Source: Lachnospiraceae bacterium Zagget2 (lineage in GTDB: Bacteria; Bacillota; Clostridia; Lachnospirales; Lachnospiraceae). Taken from it: a stretch of 45,064 nt of DNA. How positions within the stretch are numbered: the stretch's first letter is position 1; each line of letters starts with the position of its first letter. The stretch covers positions 1 through 45,064 of the forward strand of contig MSHD01000031.1 in assembly GCA_001941045.1 (NCBI GenBank), read 5' to 3'. A program made the position numbers and the translations under genes. The notes beneath the pieces are model-generated. The model saw only the letters and a program-made list of their open reading frames with translations, ran no database searches and was not told the DNA's origin. This document shows positions 16,394 to 24,557 of this stretch, one piece after another.

Positions 16394-17071
16394 ATGAGAA
16401 TTCTGATTATTGAAGATGAAAAACTGCTTTCGGACTCCATCAGAACGCTGCTCACCGGGCAGGGTTTTGAAGTGGACGCTGCCTGTGACGGCGAGGAAGG
16501 CCTCACATATGCAAAGATGGATATCTATGATCTGCTGATTCTCGATGTGATGCTGCCGAAGCTGAATGGCTATGAAGTGGCGCGGCTGTTGCGCGAAGCG
16601 CGGAATACGACGCCGATTCTGATGCTGACGGCACGGTCGCAGCTCAGGGATCGGGTGGAAGGCCTGGACGCGGGTGCGGACTATTATCTGACGAAGCCCT
16701 TTGACAAAAGGGAACTGCTGGCCTGTATTCACGCGCTGCTGCGGCGGCAGGGAAATCAGGTGTCGGAGCTTTCCTTTGGAAATACGTCCCTGGACCTCGA
16801 CACCGGCATGCTGGTCTGCGGGGAACAGAGCGTGCGCCTTTCTGCGAGAGAGTTTGATATGATGCGCTGCCTGCTGCAGTCCGGGGAGCGCAATATCAGC
16901 AAGGAACGCCTGCTCACACGTGTGTGGGGCAGCGAGGCCGATGTGGTTGATAACAATGTGGATGTTTACATTGGATTTCTTTGCAAAAAGCTCGCCCGCA
17001 TAGGGTCCGATGTGCGGATTGAGGCGATCCGGAGGCTGGGTTACCATCTGGAGGTGAGCGCGTCATGCTGA
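16394..17071 (+). CDS. OmpR-family response regulator, probably leaderless mRNA
   Basis: Two-component regulator of 225 residues. The receiver domain starts MRILIIEDE, with phospho-acceptor Asp51 (LILDVMLP), Thr79 (MLTA) and Lys101 (LTKPFD); a winged-helix DNA-binding domain follows (about 128-222, VDNNVDVYIGFLCKKL). The start at 16394 is fixed by the family N-terminus. No usable Shine-Dalgarno is seen: GAGG lies only 2 nt before the ATG, and the -10 box ends 6 nt before it. The kinase gene follows with a 7-nt overlap. HtrA is the divergent neighbour and a plausible target. Confidence 0.94.
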   Translation: MRILIIEDEKLLSDSIRTLLTGQGFEVDAACDGEEGLTYAKMDIYDLLILDVMLPKLNGYEVARLLREARNTTPILMLTARSQLRDRVEGLDAGADYYLTKPFDKRELLACIHALLRRQGNQVSELSFGNTSLDLDTGMLVCGEQSVRLSAREFDMMRCLLQSGERNISKERLLTRVWGSEADVVDNNVDVYIGFLCKKLARIGSDVRIEAIRRLGYHLEVSASC

Positions 17072-18318
17072 AAAAGCTGAAGCGGAGCTTTGTTCTGATC
17101 AATATGACAATTATCACGCTGATGCTGTTTCTTGTATTCGGCACGATCACCTATTTCACGCAGTCAAATCTGAGGGAGAAAAACGTTCAGATGATGAGCG
17201 AGATCGCTGCAAATCCGTTTCGGACGACCTGGTCCGGGGACAGCGATGTAAGCCTTCCTTATTTTGTTGTGCAGATTACGGGAGGCAGGATTATTGTCGC
17301 CGTAAATGATGAAAGTTATGATCTTGCAGACGGGCAGCCCTCTTTCAGTTATTCCACAGATACACTCTACCTTATGATTGAGACGGTGCTGGAGTCCTCG
17401 GAGCAGACGGGAATGCTCCGGGACTATGAGCTACGTTACTACCGTGCGGATGTGACGGGCATGGAGTATATTGTATTTGCCGACGTTTCCAGTGAGATCA
17501 GTACGATGAATGCATTGATTCGGAACTGCGTAATGATTGGCATTTTCGCTTTTTTTGTATTTCTGGGGGTCAGTATCCTCCTTGCACGCTGGGCGGTCCG
17601 GCCGGTGGACAGAGCCTGGCAGGAACAGGAGCAGTTTGTCTCCGATGCCTCCCATGAGCTGAAGACGCCGCTGACTGTCATCATGACGAATGCAGAGCTC
17701 CTGGAGGAGCCTGCCTACAGTGAGGAAGAGAAGGCGCGCTTTGCAGACAGCATCCTTGCGGAATCAAAGGAAATGCGCTCTCTGGTGGAGGATTTGCTGG
17801 AGCTGGCCCGCGCGGAAAACGGAGCGATTCGTGCCGGTTTTCATGATCTCGATTTTTCTGTGCTGATATCTGACGCGCTGCTTCCCTTTGAACCATTGTT
17901 CTATGAGCGGGGACTGATGCTGCGTGAGGAGATTGAGGAAGGAATTGCAGTGAATGGAAGCGCTTCCTATCTGAAGAAGGTCGCGGATATTCTGCTGGAC
18001 AATGCCTGCAAGTATGCGGCAGAGGGGTCCGAGGTGAGAGTGAGGCTGCATCGCCAGAGTCATGGGAACTGTATTTTCCAGGTGATCAGTGAAGGGCAGG
18101 AGCTATCAAAAGAGGAACTCGAAAATATTTTTAAAAGATTTTACCGGACGGATGCGGCGAGAAACGAATCCGGAAGTTACGGACTCGGGCTTGCGATCGC
18201 CCGCAGCATTGTGAGCGAGCATAAGGGAAAGATCTGGGCGGAGAGTACGAACGGGCTGAATACGTTTTCTGTACAGCTTCCGGAGAAAAAGAAAGGTCAG
18301 GGAGGGCAGACGCAGTGA
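17065..18318 (+). CDS. Sensor histidine kinase
   Basis: Membrane kinase of 417 residues. Two transmembrane helices (about 8-30 and 152-174) enclose an extracytoplasmic sensor of about 120 residues with no recognised fold. The H-box is SDASHELKTPL with His197, the N-box LLDNACKYA with Asn313, and the G2 box GSYGLGLAIA. The usual DxGxG (G1) box is weak (SEGQEL), as in some related kinases. It partners the upstream regulator and could sense envelope or secretion stress given divergent htrA; that is an inference. Confidence 0.93.
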   Translation: MLKKLKRSFVLINMTIITLMLFLVFGTITYFTQSNLREKNVQMMSEIAANPFRTTWSGDSDVSLPYFVVQITGGRIIVAVNDESYDLADGQPSFSYSTDTLYLMIETVLESSEQTGMLRDYELRYYRADVTGMEYIVFADVSSEISTMNALIRNCVMIGIFAFFVFLGVSILLARWAVRPVDRAWQEQEQFVSDASHELKTPLTVIMTNAELLEEPAYSEEEKARFADSILAESKEMRSLVEDLLELARAENGAIRAGFHDLDFSVLISDALLPFEPLFYERGLMLREEIEEGIAVNGSASYLKKVADILLDNACKYAAEGSEVRVRLHRQSHGNCIFQVISEGQELSKEELENIFKRFYRTDAARNESGSYGLGLAIARSIVSEHKGKIWAESTNGLNTFSVQLPEKKKGQGGQTQ

Positions 18319-18830
18319 CAGAAGGAGAGAAAAGACGCAGGAATATCATAGAGATTCTGGAAGAAAGCAGTGATCCGGTGTCCGGCGCAAGCCTCGCCTC
18401 GCGGCTTGGAGTCAGCCGCCAGGTCATCGTACAGGATGTCGCGCTTCTGCGGGCAGAGGACAGGGATATACTGTCTACTTACAAGGGTTATCTGCTGGAC
18501 AGCCATCAGAAGAGGCGTGACTGCGTCCGGGTTTTCCGTTGCAGACATTCCGCGCAGGATACGGAGGATGAGCTGCAGATTATTGTAGATCATGGCGGCA
18601 GGGCTCTGGATGTCTTTGTGGAGCATCCGATTTATGGACAGATACGGGCGGACCTGATGATCAGCAACCGACTTGAAGTAGCGCAGTTTATGGAGCAGAT
18701 GGCGAGCCGGGCTGCAAAACCTCTGAACATTCTGACCGACGGCTGGCACTATCACACGGTTACCGCATCATCGGAGGAACATCTTGATCTGATCGGGCAG
18801 GAGCTGAAGCGGAAAGGCTATCTGGAGTAA
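18315..18830 (+). CDS. niaR: NiaR-like transcription repressor (HTH plus 3H domain)
   Basis: Protein of 171 residues with an N-terminal HTH_11 winged helix (RRNIIEILE to VSRQVIVQDVALLR) and a C-terminal 3H domain containing the conserved histidines (VDHGG, VEHPIYG, DGWHYHTV). Family members (YrxA/NiaR) repress NAD synthesis and niacin uptake genes using nicotinate as co-repressor. No NAD gene is in this window. The GTG start at 18315 overlaps the kinase stop (GTGA), so it is probably translated with the two-component system. Confidence 0.88.
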   Translation: MTEGEKRRRNIIEILEESSDPVSGASLASRLGVSRQVIVQDVALLRAEDRDILSTYKGYLLDSHQKRRDCVRVFRCRHSAQDTEDELQIIVDHGGRALDVFVEHPIYGQIRADLMISNRLEVAQFMEQMASRAAKPLNILTDGWHYHTVTASSEEHLDLIGQELKRKGYLE

Positions 18831-18833
18831 AAT

Positions 18834-18847
18834 CGAACATATGGTTG
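18834..18847. promoter_or_regulatory. LexA (DinR) box at ruvAB
   Basis: CGAACATATGGTTG matches the Gram-positive LexA consensus CGAACRNRYGTTYG at 13 of 14 positions. It overlaps the -35 box of the ruvAB promoter, a position that would block RNA polymerase. Confidence 0.8.
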
Positions 18848-18873
18848 CTTTTTCCTGGATCGCGTGGTATGAT
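18845..18873 (+). promoter_or_regulatory. sigma-A promoter of ruvAB
   Basis: TTGCTT (18845-18850), 17-nt spacer, TATGAT (18868-18873). An inverted repeat TGGATC (18856-18861) and GATCCA (18875-18880) flanks the -10 box; its meaning is unclear. Confidence 0.7.
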
Positions 18874-18896
18874 TGATCCAGAATGCAGGAGGACTT

Positions 18897-19508
18897 ATGA
18901 TAGGTTTTTTGAAAGGCCGCGTGGAGGAGATCTACGAGGGCGGACTGATACTGGATGTGAATGGCGTCGGCTATGAGCTGTTCGTGCCGGGGCAGCTTTT
19001 GTCTGCGATCGGCGGTACCGGGCGGGAACTGAAGTTATATACTTATATGCAGCTGCGCGAGGACGCGGTTGTACTGTTCGGCTTTCTGACGCGGGATGAT
19101 CTTGCCATGTTTAAGATGCTGATCGGAGTCAGCGGCGTGGGTCCGAAGGCCGGGCTTGCCATTATGTCGGCGCTTGGCGCGGATGAGCTGCGCTTCGCCG
19201 TGCTGGCGGACGATGCGAAGAAGATCGCGAAGACGCCGGGGATCGGCGCCAGGACGGCACAGAAGATTATCCTTGATTTGAAGGATCGGCTGGATTTCGA
19301 GGATGCTCTGGAGCGGAAGCTCGGCGCGGAGCCGCTCCCGCAGGAGGCTGTTGCTGCGGAAGAGGGAATGCGCAAGGACGCGGTAGAGGCGCTGGCGGCG
19401 CTCGGCTACGGCGGCACCGAGGCGCTTAAGGCGGTGCGCGCAGTGGAGCTGACAGAGGATATGGATGTGGAGCGGCTGCTCAGAGAAGCGCTTCGGCATA
19501 TCGGATAA
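18897..19508 (+). CDS. ruvA: Holliday junction branch migration protein RuvA
   Basis: Tetrameric DNA junction-binding protein, 203 residues. It has the N-terminal OB fold (MIGFLKGRVEEIYEGGLILDVNGVGYE), two helix-hairpin-helix motifs (GVSGVGPKAGLAIM; TPGIGARTAQKIILDLKD) and the C-terminal RuvB-contact domain (AVEALAALGYG). ATG 18897 gives the family start; GGAGG (18888-18892) lies 4 nt upstream. It is followed by ruvB after 12 nt, and the LexA box points to SOS control of both. Confidence 0.96.
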   Translation: MIGFLKGRVEEIYEGGLILDVNGVGYELFVPGQLLSAIGGTGRELKLYTYMQLREDAVVLFGFLTRDDLAMFKMLIGVSGVGPKAGLAIMSALGADELRFAVLADDAKKIAKTPGIGARTAQKIILDLKDRLDFEDALERKLGAEPLPQEAVAAEEGMRKDAVEALAALGYGGTEALKAVRAVELTEDMDVERLLREALRHIG

Positions 19509-19520
19509 GGGATATAGAAA

Positions 19521-20522
19521 ATGGAAAATCGCAGAATCATCGCCACCGAGGAGGCTGAGGAGGATATCCGCACCGAGGGGAGTCTCCGGCCGCAGAGTCT
19601 TGCGGAATACATCGGTCAGGAGCGGGCGAAGGCAAATCTGAAAATTTATATTGAGGCGGCAAAGTCGCGGGGCGAAGCGCTGGACCACGTGCTGTTCTAC
19701 GGCCCTCCGGGACTGGGCAAGACGACGCTGGCCGGGATTATTGCAAATGAAATGGGCACGCACATGAAGGTGACGAGCGGCCCGGCAATCGAGAAGCCGG
19801 GCGAGATGGCCGCGATTCTCAATAATCTCCAGGAGGGCGATGTGCTCTTTGTGGATGAGATTCACCGGCTGAACCGTCAGGTCGAGGAGGTGCTCTATCC
19901 GGCGATGGAAGACTACGCCATCGATATTCTGATCGGAAAGGGCGCTTCCGCGCGCAGTATCCGTCTTGAACTGCCGCGTTTTACGCTCGTCGGCGCGACG
20001 ACGCGGGCGGGACTTCTGACCGCGCCGCTGCGGGACCGCTTTGGCGTGGTGCATCATCTGGAGTATTATACGGTGGAGGAGCTGACGACGATCATCCTGC
20101 GTTCCGCAGAAGTGCTGCAGGTGGAGATCGAACAGGGAGGAGCCGTCGAGCTGGCGCGCCGCTCACGGGGGACGCCGCGTCTGGCGAATCGTCTGCTGAA
20201 GCGCGTCCGTGACTTTGCGCAGGTGAAATATGACGGGCGGATTACGGAGAAGGTGGCCGCCTTCGCACTCGACCTGCTTGAGGTGGATCGCCTCGGGCTG
20301 GACCAGTCAGATCGGCTGATCCTGCGGACGATCATCGAGAAATTTGCCGGAGGGCCGGTGGGGCTCGATACGCTGGCGGCGGCGCTCGGCGAGGATGCGG
20401 GAACGCTGGAGGATGTCTATGAGCCTTATCTCCTGCAGAATGGTTTCCTGAACCGTACACCGCGGGGACGTGTGGCCTCGGAGCGTGCATATCAGCATTT
20501 GGGGATTGCTTTTCCCGGTTAA
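19521..20522 (+). CDS. ruvB: Holliday junction DNA helicase RuvB
   Basis: AAA+ motor of the RuvAB branch migration complex, 333 residues. Walker A is GPPGLGKTT, Walker [10 protein letters not shown], sensor 1 LVGATTRAG, and the C-terminal winged helix covers [13 protein letters not shown]. The N-terminal [11 protein letters not shown] is typical. It is co-transcribed with ruvA. Confidence 0.97.
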   Translation: MENRRIIATEEAEEDIRTEGSLRPQSLAEYIGQERAKANLKIYIEAAKSRGEALDHVLFYGPPGLGKTTLAGIIANEMGTHMKVTSGPAIEKPGEMAAILNNLQEGDVLFVDEIHRLNRQVEEVLYPAMEDYAIDILIGKGASARSIRLELPRFTLVGATTRAGLLTAPLRDRFGVVHHLEYYTVEELTTIILRSAEVLQVEIEQGGAVELARRSRGTPRLANRLLKRVRDFAQVKYDGRITEKVAAFALDLLEVDRLGLDQSDRLILRTIIEKFAGGPVGLDTLAAALGEDAGTLEDVYEPYLLQNGFLNRTPRGRVASERAYQHLGIAFPG

Positions 20523-20534
20523 ATCGGATACTAT
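20506..20534 (+). promoter_or_regulatory. Possible sigma-A promoter of zapA
   Basis: TTGCTT (20506-20511), 17-nt spacer, TACTAT (20529-20534). It overlaps the end of ruvB. Confidence 0.45.
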
Positions 20535-20567
20535 AAATAGAAGAACGACTGGGGAGGCGCGCGGTTT

Positions 20568-20957
20568 ATGGCGAAGAAAAATACAGCAGATGTGCTGATT
20601 AATGGAAAGATCTATACGATCAGCGGCTATGAGAGCGCCGCGTATCTGCAAAGTGTCGCGGCCTATCTGAATGAGATGGAAGAGCGGGTTTCTCAGACGG
20701 AAGGCTACCGCAGGCTTGCCACGGAGGAGAAGCAGATTCTGAAGAATATGAACCTCGCAGACGAGTACTTCAAGATGAAGGACGAGAAAGAGCGGCTTGA
20801 GCAGGAGATGGAGAACCGGGAGAAGGAGCTCTACAGTCTGAAGCACGATCTGATCGATGCGCGGATGGAGAAGGAAAACCTGACGAAGCGTATTGAGGAA
20901 CTCGAGAAGAAGCTCGAGGAGAAGCAGAGTCAGCAGGGGAACAGAAGATACAGATGA
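20568..20957 (+). CDS. zapA: Cell division protein ZapA
   Basis: FtsZ-ring stabiliser of 129 residues. The N-terminal ZapA domain (ADVLINGKIYTISGYES) is followed by a long charged coiled coil (about 60-122) rich in Glu and Lys. Bacillus ZapA is about 85 residues; a longer coiled coil is common in Lachnospiraceae. GGGGAGG lies upstream at a slightly long distance. Its neighbours ftsW-like and PBP genes fit a cell division context. Confidence 0.87.
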   Translation: MAKKNTADVLINGKIYTISGYESAAYLQSVAAYLNEMEERVSQTEGYRRLATEEKQILKNMNLADEYFKMKDEKERLEQEMENREKELYSLKHDLIDARMEKENLTKRIEELEKKLEEKQSQQGNRRYR

Positions 20958-20963
20958 GTCGAG

Positions 20964-20990
20964 AGGCCAGCCCGGAAGAGCTGGCCTTTC
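20964..20990 (+). terminator. Weak hairpin after zapA
   Basis: AGGCCAGC (20964-20971) pairs with GCTGGCCT (20980-20987) around an 8-nt loop, but only TTTC follows. It may attenuate or partly terminate between zapA and the U32 gene. Confidence 0.4.
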
Positions 20991-21011
20991 ATGAACAGCG
21001 GAGCCGGAAAG

Positions 21012-23189
21012 ATGGATGAGAATAAACTGGAAATACTTGCCCCGGCGGGTTCCATGGAGAGCCTCAGGGCGGCCGTGAACGCGGGAGCGGACGCGGTCTA
21101 TATGGGCGGAGGCCGTTTCGGGGCCAGAGCTTACGCACAGAATCCGGCTCCGGACGGGCTTCTCGCCGCGATCGATTACGCGCACAGCTACGGCGTGCGC
21201 TTTTACCTGACCGTGAATACGCTGCTGAAGGAGCGGGAGCTGGAAGGAGAGCTGTTTCCTTATCTGAAACCGCTGTATGAGCGCGGCGTGGACGCGGTGC
21301 TGGTGCAGGATATGGGAGTTTTATGCGCGCTTCGGGAGTGGTTCCCGGATCTGCCGCTGCATGCGAGTACGCAGATGACGTTCTGCGGTGCGGGAGGACT
21401 TGCGTTTTTGCAGGAACTGGGTGTACAGAGAGCGGTGCTGTCCCGTGAGCTCTCCCTCGAGGAAATTCGCGGGATCCATGCAGCCTGCGACATGGAGCTC
21501 GAGTGCTTCGTGCACGGCGCGCTCTGTTACTGCTATTCCGGGCAGTGTCTGTTCAGCAGCCTGCTCGGCGGGCGCAGCGGCAACCGTGGGCGCTGCGCGC
21601 AGCCCTGCCGTCTCCTCTATGATGCGCTGGATGAGAAAGGAAATCTTCGTTCGCGGAGGGGGGAGCAGGCACTCTTAAGCCCGAAGGATATCTGCGCGAT
21701 TGATCTGATTCCGCAGATGGCGGAGGCAGGTGTCTCATCGCTGAAGATCGAGGGGCGGATGAAACGCCCGGAGTATGTGGCGGGCGTCACGCGCATTTAC
21801 CGGAAGTACGTGGATCGCTATCTGGAGCACGGTGCGGCGGACTATCGCGTCTCGGAGGAAGACCGGCGGGAGCTGCTGCTCCTGTTCAACCGGGACGGCT
21901 TCTCGAGGGGTTACTATGAGCAGCATAATGGGCGGAATCTGATGGCCTTATGGAATAAAGAAGCCACAGAGCGGGAGAAGCAGGCTTACGAGAAGCGAAT
22001 TGCTGTGCTTCATGAGGAATATGTAGAGCATGAGCGAAGCATTGCCATCGATGGGAAGCTGCGCGCACGGGAGGGCGAGCCGCTGGAGCTTACGCTGTCC
22101 TGTGGCGAGGCTGTCGTGACTGTGAGAGGAGAGACTGCGCAGACGGCGCAGAAGAGGCCGATGGAGGCTGCACAGCTGGAGAAGCAGCTCCGTAAGACGG
22201 GTGGCACGGCCTTTGTCTGGAATTCGCTTAAGATTTGTATGGAAGGGAATCTTTTCGTGCCGGTGAGCGCGCTGAACAGTCTGCGCAGGGAGGGACTTGA
22301 CGTGCTGCGGGAACGCATGCTCTCACCGTATCGAAGAAAAACGGCAGAGAAGCCGCAGGAAAGGCCGACATGCAGGCCGCAGGAGGCGAGAGAGCTGTGT
22401 CTGCATATTTCTGTAGAGAGCGAAGCGCAGTTGGAGACGGTGTTCACAGCGGCGGAGAAGTTAAAAAATGCGGACATCCCGCTGGAATGTATTTATGTGG
22501 ACGAAGCCCTTATGGGACAGCTTCCCCGCATTTACGAGGCGGGCTTAAAGGCCTGTATCCTGATGCCGCCGGTTTTTCGGGAAAAGACGGAGGAGCGCTG
22601 GGAGAAAAGCTTTGCGCAGATGCGAAACATGCAGCCGGACGGCTTCGTGATCTGCAGTCTGGAGGAATATGAGTTTCTGCGCAGAGCAGGCCGGGAGGGG
22701 GAGATATTCTCGGAACACCGCCTCTATACCTTCAACAGCCGGAGCCGCAGGTTCTGGAGAGAGCAGGGAATCTCCATGCAGACGAATCCGCTCGAACTGA
22801 ACGAGCGCGAGTTGAAGGAGATCAGTACTTCTGACTGTATACAGCTTATCTACGACAGATATCCGATGATGACGACGGCAGGCTGCCTGCACAGGACGCT
22901 GGACGCCTGCAAAGGGAAATCGGAGCAGTGGACGCTGCGCGACCGGCGAGGCAAGGGCTTTCCGGTGAAAAATGTCTGCCGGGACTGCTATAATATCATT
23001 TACAACAGCCAGCCGCTGTATCTCTTTGACGAGATGGAGCGGGTGTGTGCGCTCGGCTGCGGGGCCTGCCGCATCCTGTTCACGACGGAGGACGCAGAAG
23101 AGACGAAGGCGGTGCTGGATGCCTGGTCCCGTCGCAGAAAATGGGACGACGAGTTTACAAGGGGACATCTGAAACGCGGAGTGGAGTGA
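21012..23189 (+). CDS. U32 family peptidase / RNA hydroxylation protein (RlhA-like)
   Basis: Large U32-family protein, 725 residues. The N-terminal barrel starts LEILAPAGSMESLRAAV and has AGADAVYMGG; the U32 signature is ECFVHGALCYCYSGQCLFSS with cysteine ligands, followed by GRCAQPCR. The C-terminal half carries further Cys pairs (CRDCYN, CALGCGAC). Relatives RlhA and TrhP hydroxylate rRNA or tRNA using prephenate-linked chemistry, so RNA modification is more likely than proteolysis, but this is inferred. ATG 21012 with GGAG (21000-21003) is preferred; an in-frame ATG at 20991 would add 7 residues. Confidence 0.87.
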   Translation: MDENKLEILAPAGSMESLRAAVNAGADAVYMGGGRFGARAYAQNPAPDGLLAAIDYAHSYGVRFYLTVNTLLKERELEGELFPYLKPLYERGVDAVLVQDMGVLCALREWFPDLPLHASTQMTFCGAGGLAFLQELGVQRAVLSRELSLEEIRGIHAACDMELECFVHGALCYCYSGQCLFSSLLGGRSGNRGRCAQPCRLLYDALDEKGNLRSRRGEQALLSPKDICAIDLIPQMAEAGVSSLKIEGRMKRPEYVAGVTRIYRKYVDRYLEHGAADYRVSEEDRRELLLLFNRDGFSRGYYEQHNGRNLMALWNKEATEREKQAYEKRIAVLHEEYVEHERSIAIDGKLRAREGEPLELTLSCGEAVVTVRGETAQTAQKRPMEAAQLEKQLRKTGGTAFVWNSLKICMEGNLFVPVSALNSLRREGLDVLRERMLSPYRRKTAEKPQERPTCRPQEARELCLHISVESEAQLETVFTAAEKLKNADIPLECIYVDEALMGQLPRIYEAGLKACILMPPVFREKTEERWEKSFAQMRNMQPDGFVICSLEEYEFLRRAGREGEIFSEHRLYTFNSRSRRFWREQGISMQTNPLELNERELKEISTSDCIQLIYDRYPMMTTAGCLHRTLDACKGKSEQWTLRDRRGKGFPVKNVCRDCYNIIYNSQPLYLFDEMERVCALGCGACRILFTTEDAEETKAVLDAWSRRRKWDDEFTRGHLKRGVE

Positions 23190-23195
23190 CGGACG

Positions 23196-24557
23196 ATGGT
23201 CAATGTGATTACCGAATTATCCAAATATGCCATGATTCTTTTCCTGGGTCTGCATACGCTGCTCGGCTTCCGTCTTGTGCGCAAGCCCGAGGATGAAAAG
23301 CGCGCGTCGCTCTGGCAGCAGAATATTCTCTTTTTCGGAATGCATTTTCTGGGGAATCTGGTGCTGTATCTGAATACGGACAATGAAGAAATCCTTTATT
23401 TTTACGGCGCGCAGGCGCTGTTGTTCCTCGCTTTCCTGATCCTGCATCATGTGATCTACCCGAAGGAGGATAAGCTTTTAAATCACAATCTGGTCATGCT
23501 GCTGAGTGTTGGCTTCCTGATGCTGGCGCGCCTGTCCTTCGATAAGGCGGAGCGCCAGTTCGAGATCGCGGTGCTCGCGATGGGACTGACCTTCCTGATC
23601 CCGCTGATTATCCGAAAGGTGAGTACGCTCCGCAGGCTGCACTGGTTTTATGGGGCTGTAGGGCTCATTCTGCTGCTTGTGGTGCTGATCGCCGGAACGG
23701 TCAGCTCAGGTGCGAAGCTCACGATCACGATCCTCGGCGTTTCTTTTCAACCCTCAGAGTTTGTGAAGATCCTGTTTGTCTTCTTCGTGGCCGGGATGCT
23801 GCAGGTGGACAGAAGTTTCCGGCAGGTCGCGCTGACCACGGCGCTGGCGGCGGCCTACGTGCTGGTGCTTGTCGCCTCGAAGGATCTTGGCGGCGCACTG
23901 ATCTTTTTTGTGACCTACCTGGTGATGCTCTATGTCGCGACGAAGCAGCCGCTCTGGTTCCTCGCGGGACTGCTCGCCGGGAGCGGTGCGGCCTGGGTGG
24001 CCTGGAAGTTGTTCGCTCATGTGCAGACGCGGGTGCTGGCCTGGAGCGATCCCTTTTCGGTCATCGATAATGAGGGCTACCAGATCACGCAGTCGCTGTT
24101 TGCGATCGGCACCGGCGGCTGGTTCGGCATGGGGATCGGGCAGGGCATGCCTTACAAGATCCCGGTGGTCGAGGAGGATTTTATTTTTGCGGCGATCGCG
24201 GAGGAGCTGGGCATTCTGTTCGCGATCATCCTGATTTTTGTTTATCTGTGCAGTTTTTATATGATTATCAATATCGCGATGTGTCTGAAGGACAGCTATT
24301 ACAAGCTGGTGGCGCTCGGGCTGGGGACGATGCTGACTTTCCAGGTGTTCCTGTGCGTGGGCGGGGTGGTCAAGTTCATCCCCTCCACCGGTGTGACGCT
24401 TTCCTTTGTCAGTTATGGGGGAAGCTCCTTACTGTCGACTTTCGTGATGTGGGCGATCATCCAGGGTATGTATCTGAAACGCAGCGACGAGGTGGCGGAA
24501 AATGACAGGCGAGGAAAAGCAGAAAAAATCGAAAAAAAAGGGAAAAAAGAAGAGTAA
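23196..24557 (+). CDS. FtsW/RodA/SpoVE family peptidoglycan glycosyltransferase
   Basis: SEDS-family membrane protein of 453 residues with about ten transmembrane segments, which polymerises lipid II into glycan chains. Typical motifs are FQPSEFVKILFV, SKDLGGALIFF, GYQITQSLFAIGTGGWFGMGIGQG, EEDFIFAAIAEELG and GGSSLLSTFVMWAIIQG. The first about 115 residues add hydrophobic segments before the SEDS core. The tail is Lys/Glu-rich and overlaps the next gene by 56 nt. The partner downstream is a class B PBP, the usual SEDS-bPBP pairing. FtsW, RodA and SpoVE cannot be told apart safely here. Confidence 0.92.
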   Translation: MVNVITELSKYAMILFLGLHTLLGFRLVRKPEDEKRASLWQQNILFFGMHFLGNLVLYLNTDNEEILYFYGAQALLFLAFLILHHVIYPKEDKLLNHNLVMLLSVGFLMLARLSFDKAERQFEIAVLAMGLTFLIPLIIRKVSTLRRLHWFYGAVGLILLLVVLIAGTVSSGAKLTITILGVSFQPSEFVKILFVFFVAGMLQVDRSFRQVALTTALAAAYVLVLVASKDLGGALIFFVTYLVMLYVATKQPLWFLAGLLAGSGAAWVAWKLFAHVQTRVLAWSDPFSVIDNEGYQITQSLFAIGTGGWFGMGIGQGMPYKIPVVEEDFIFAAIAEELGILFAIILIFVYLCSFYMIINIAMCLKDSYYKLVALGLGTMLTFQVFLCVGGVVKFIPSTGVTLSFVSYGGSSLLSTFVMWAIIQGMYLKRSDEVAENDRRGKAEKIEKKGKKEE

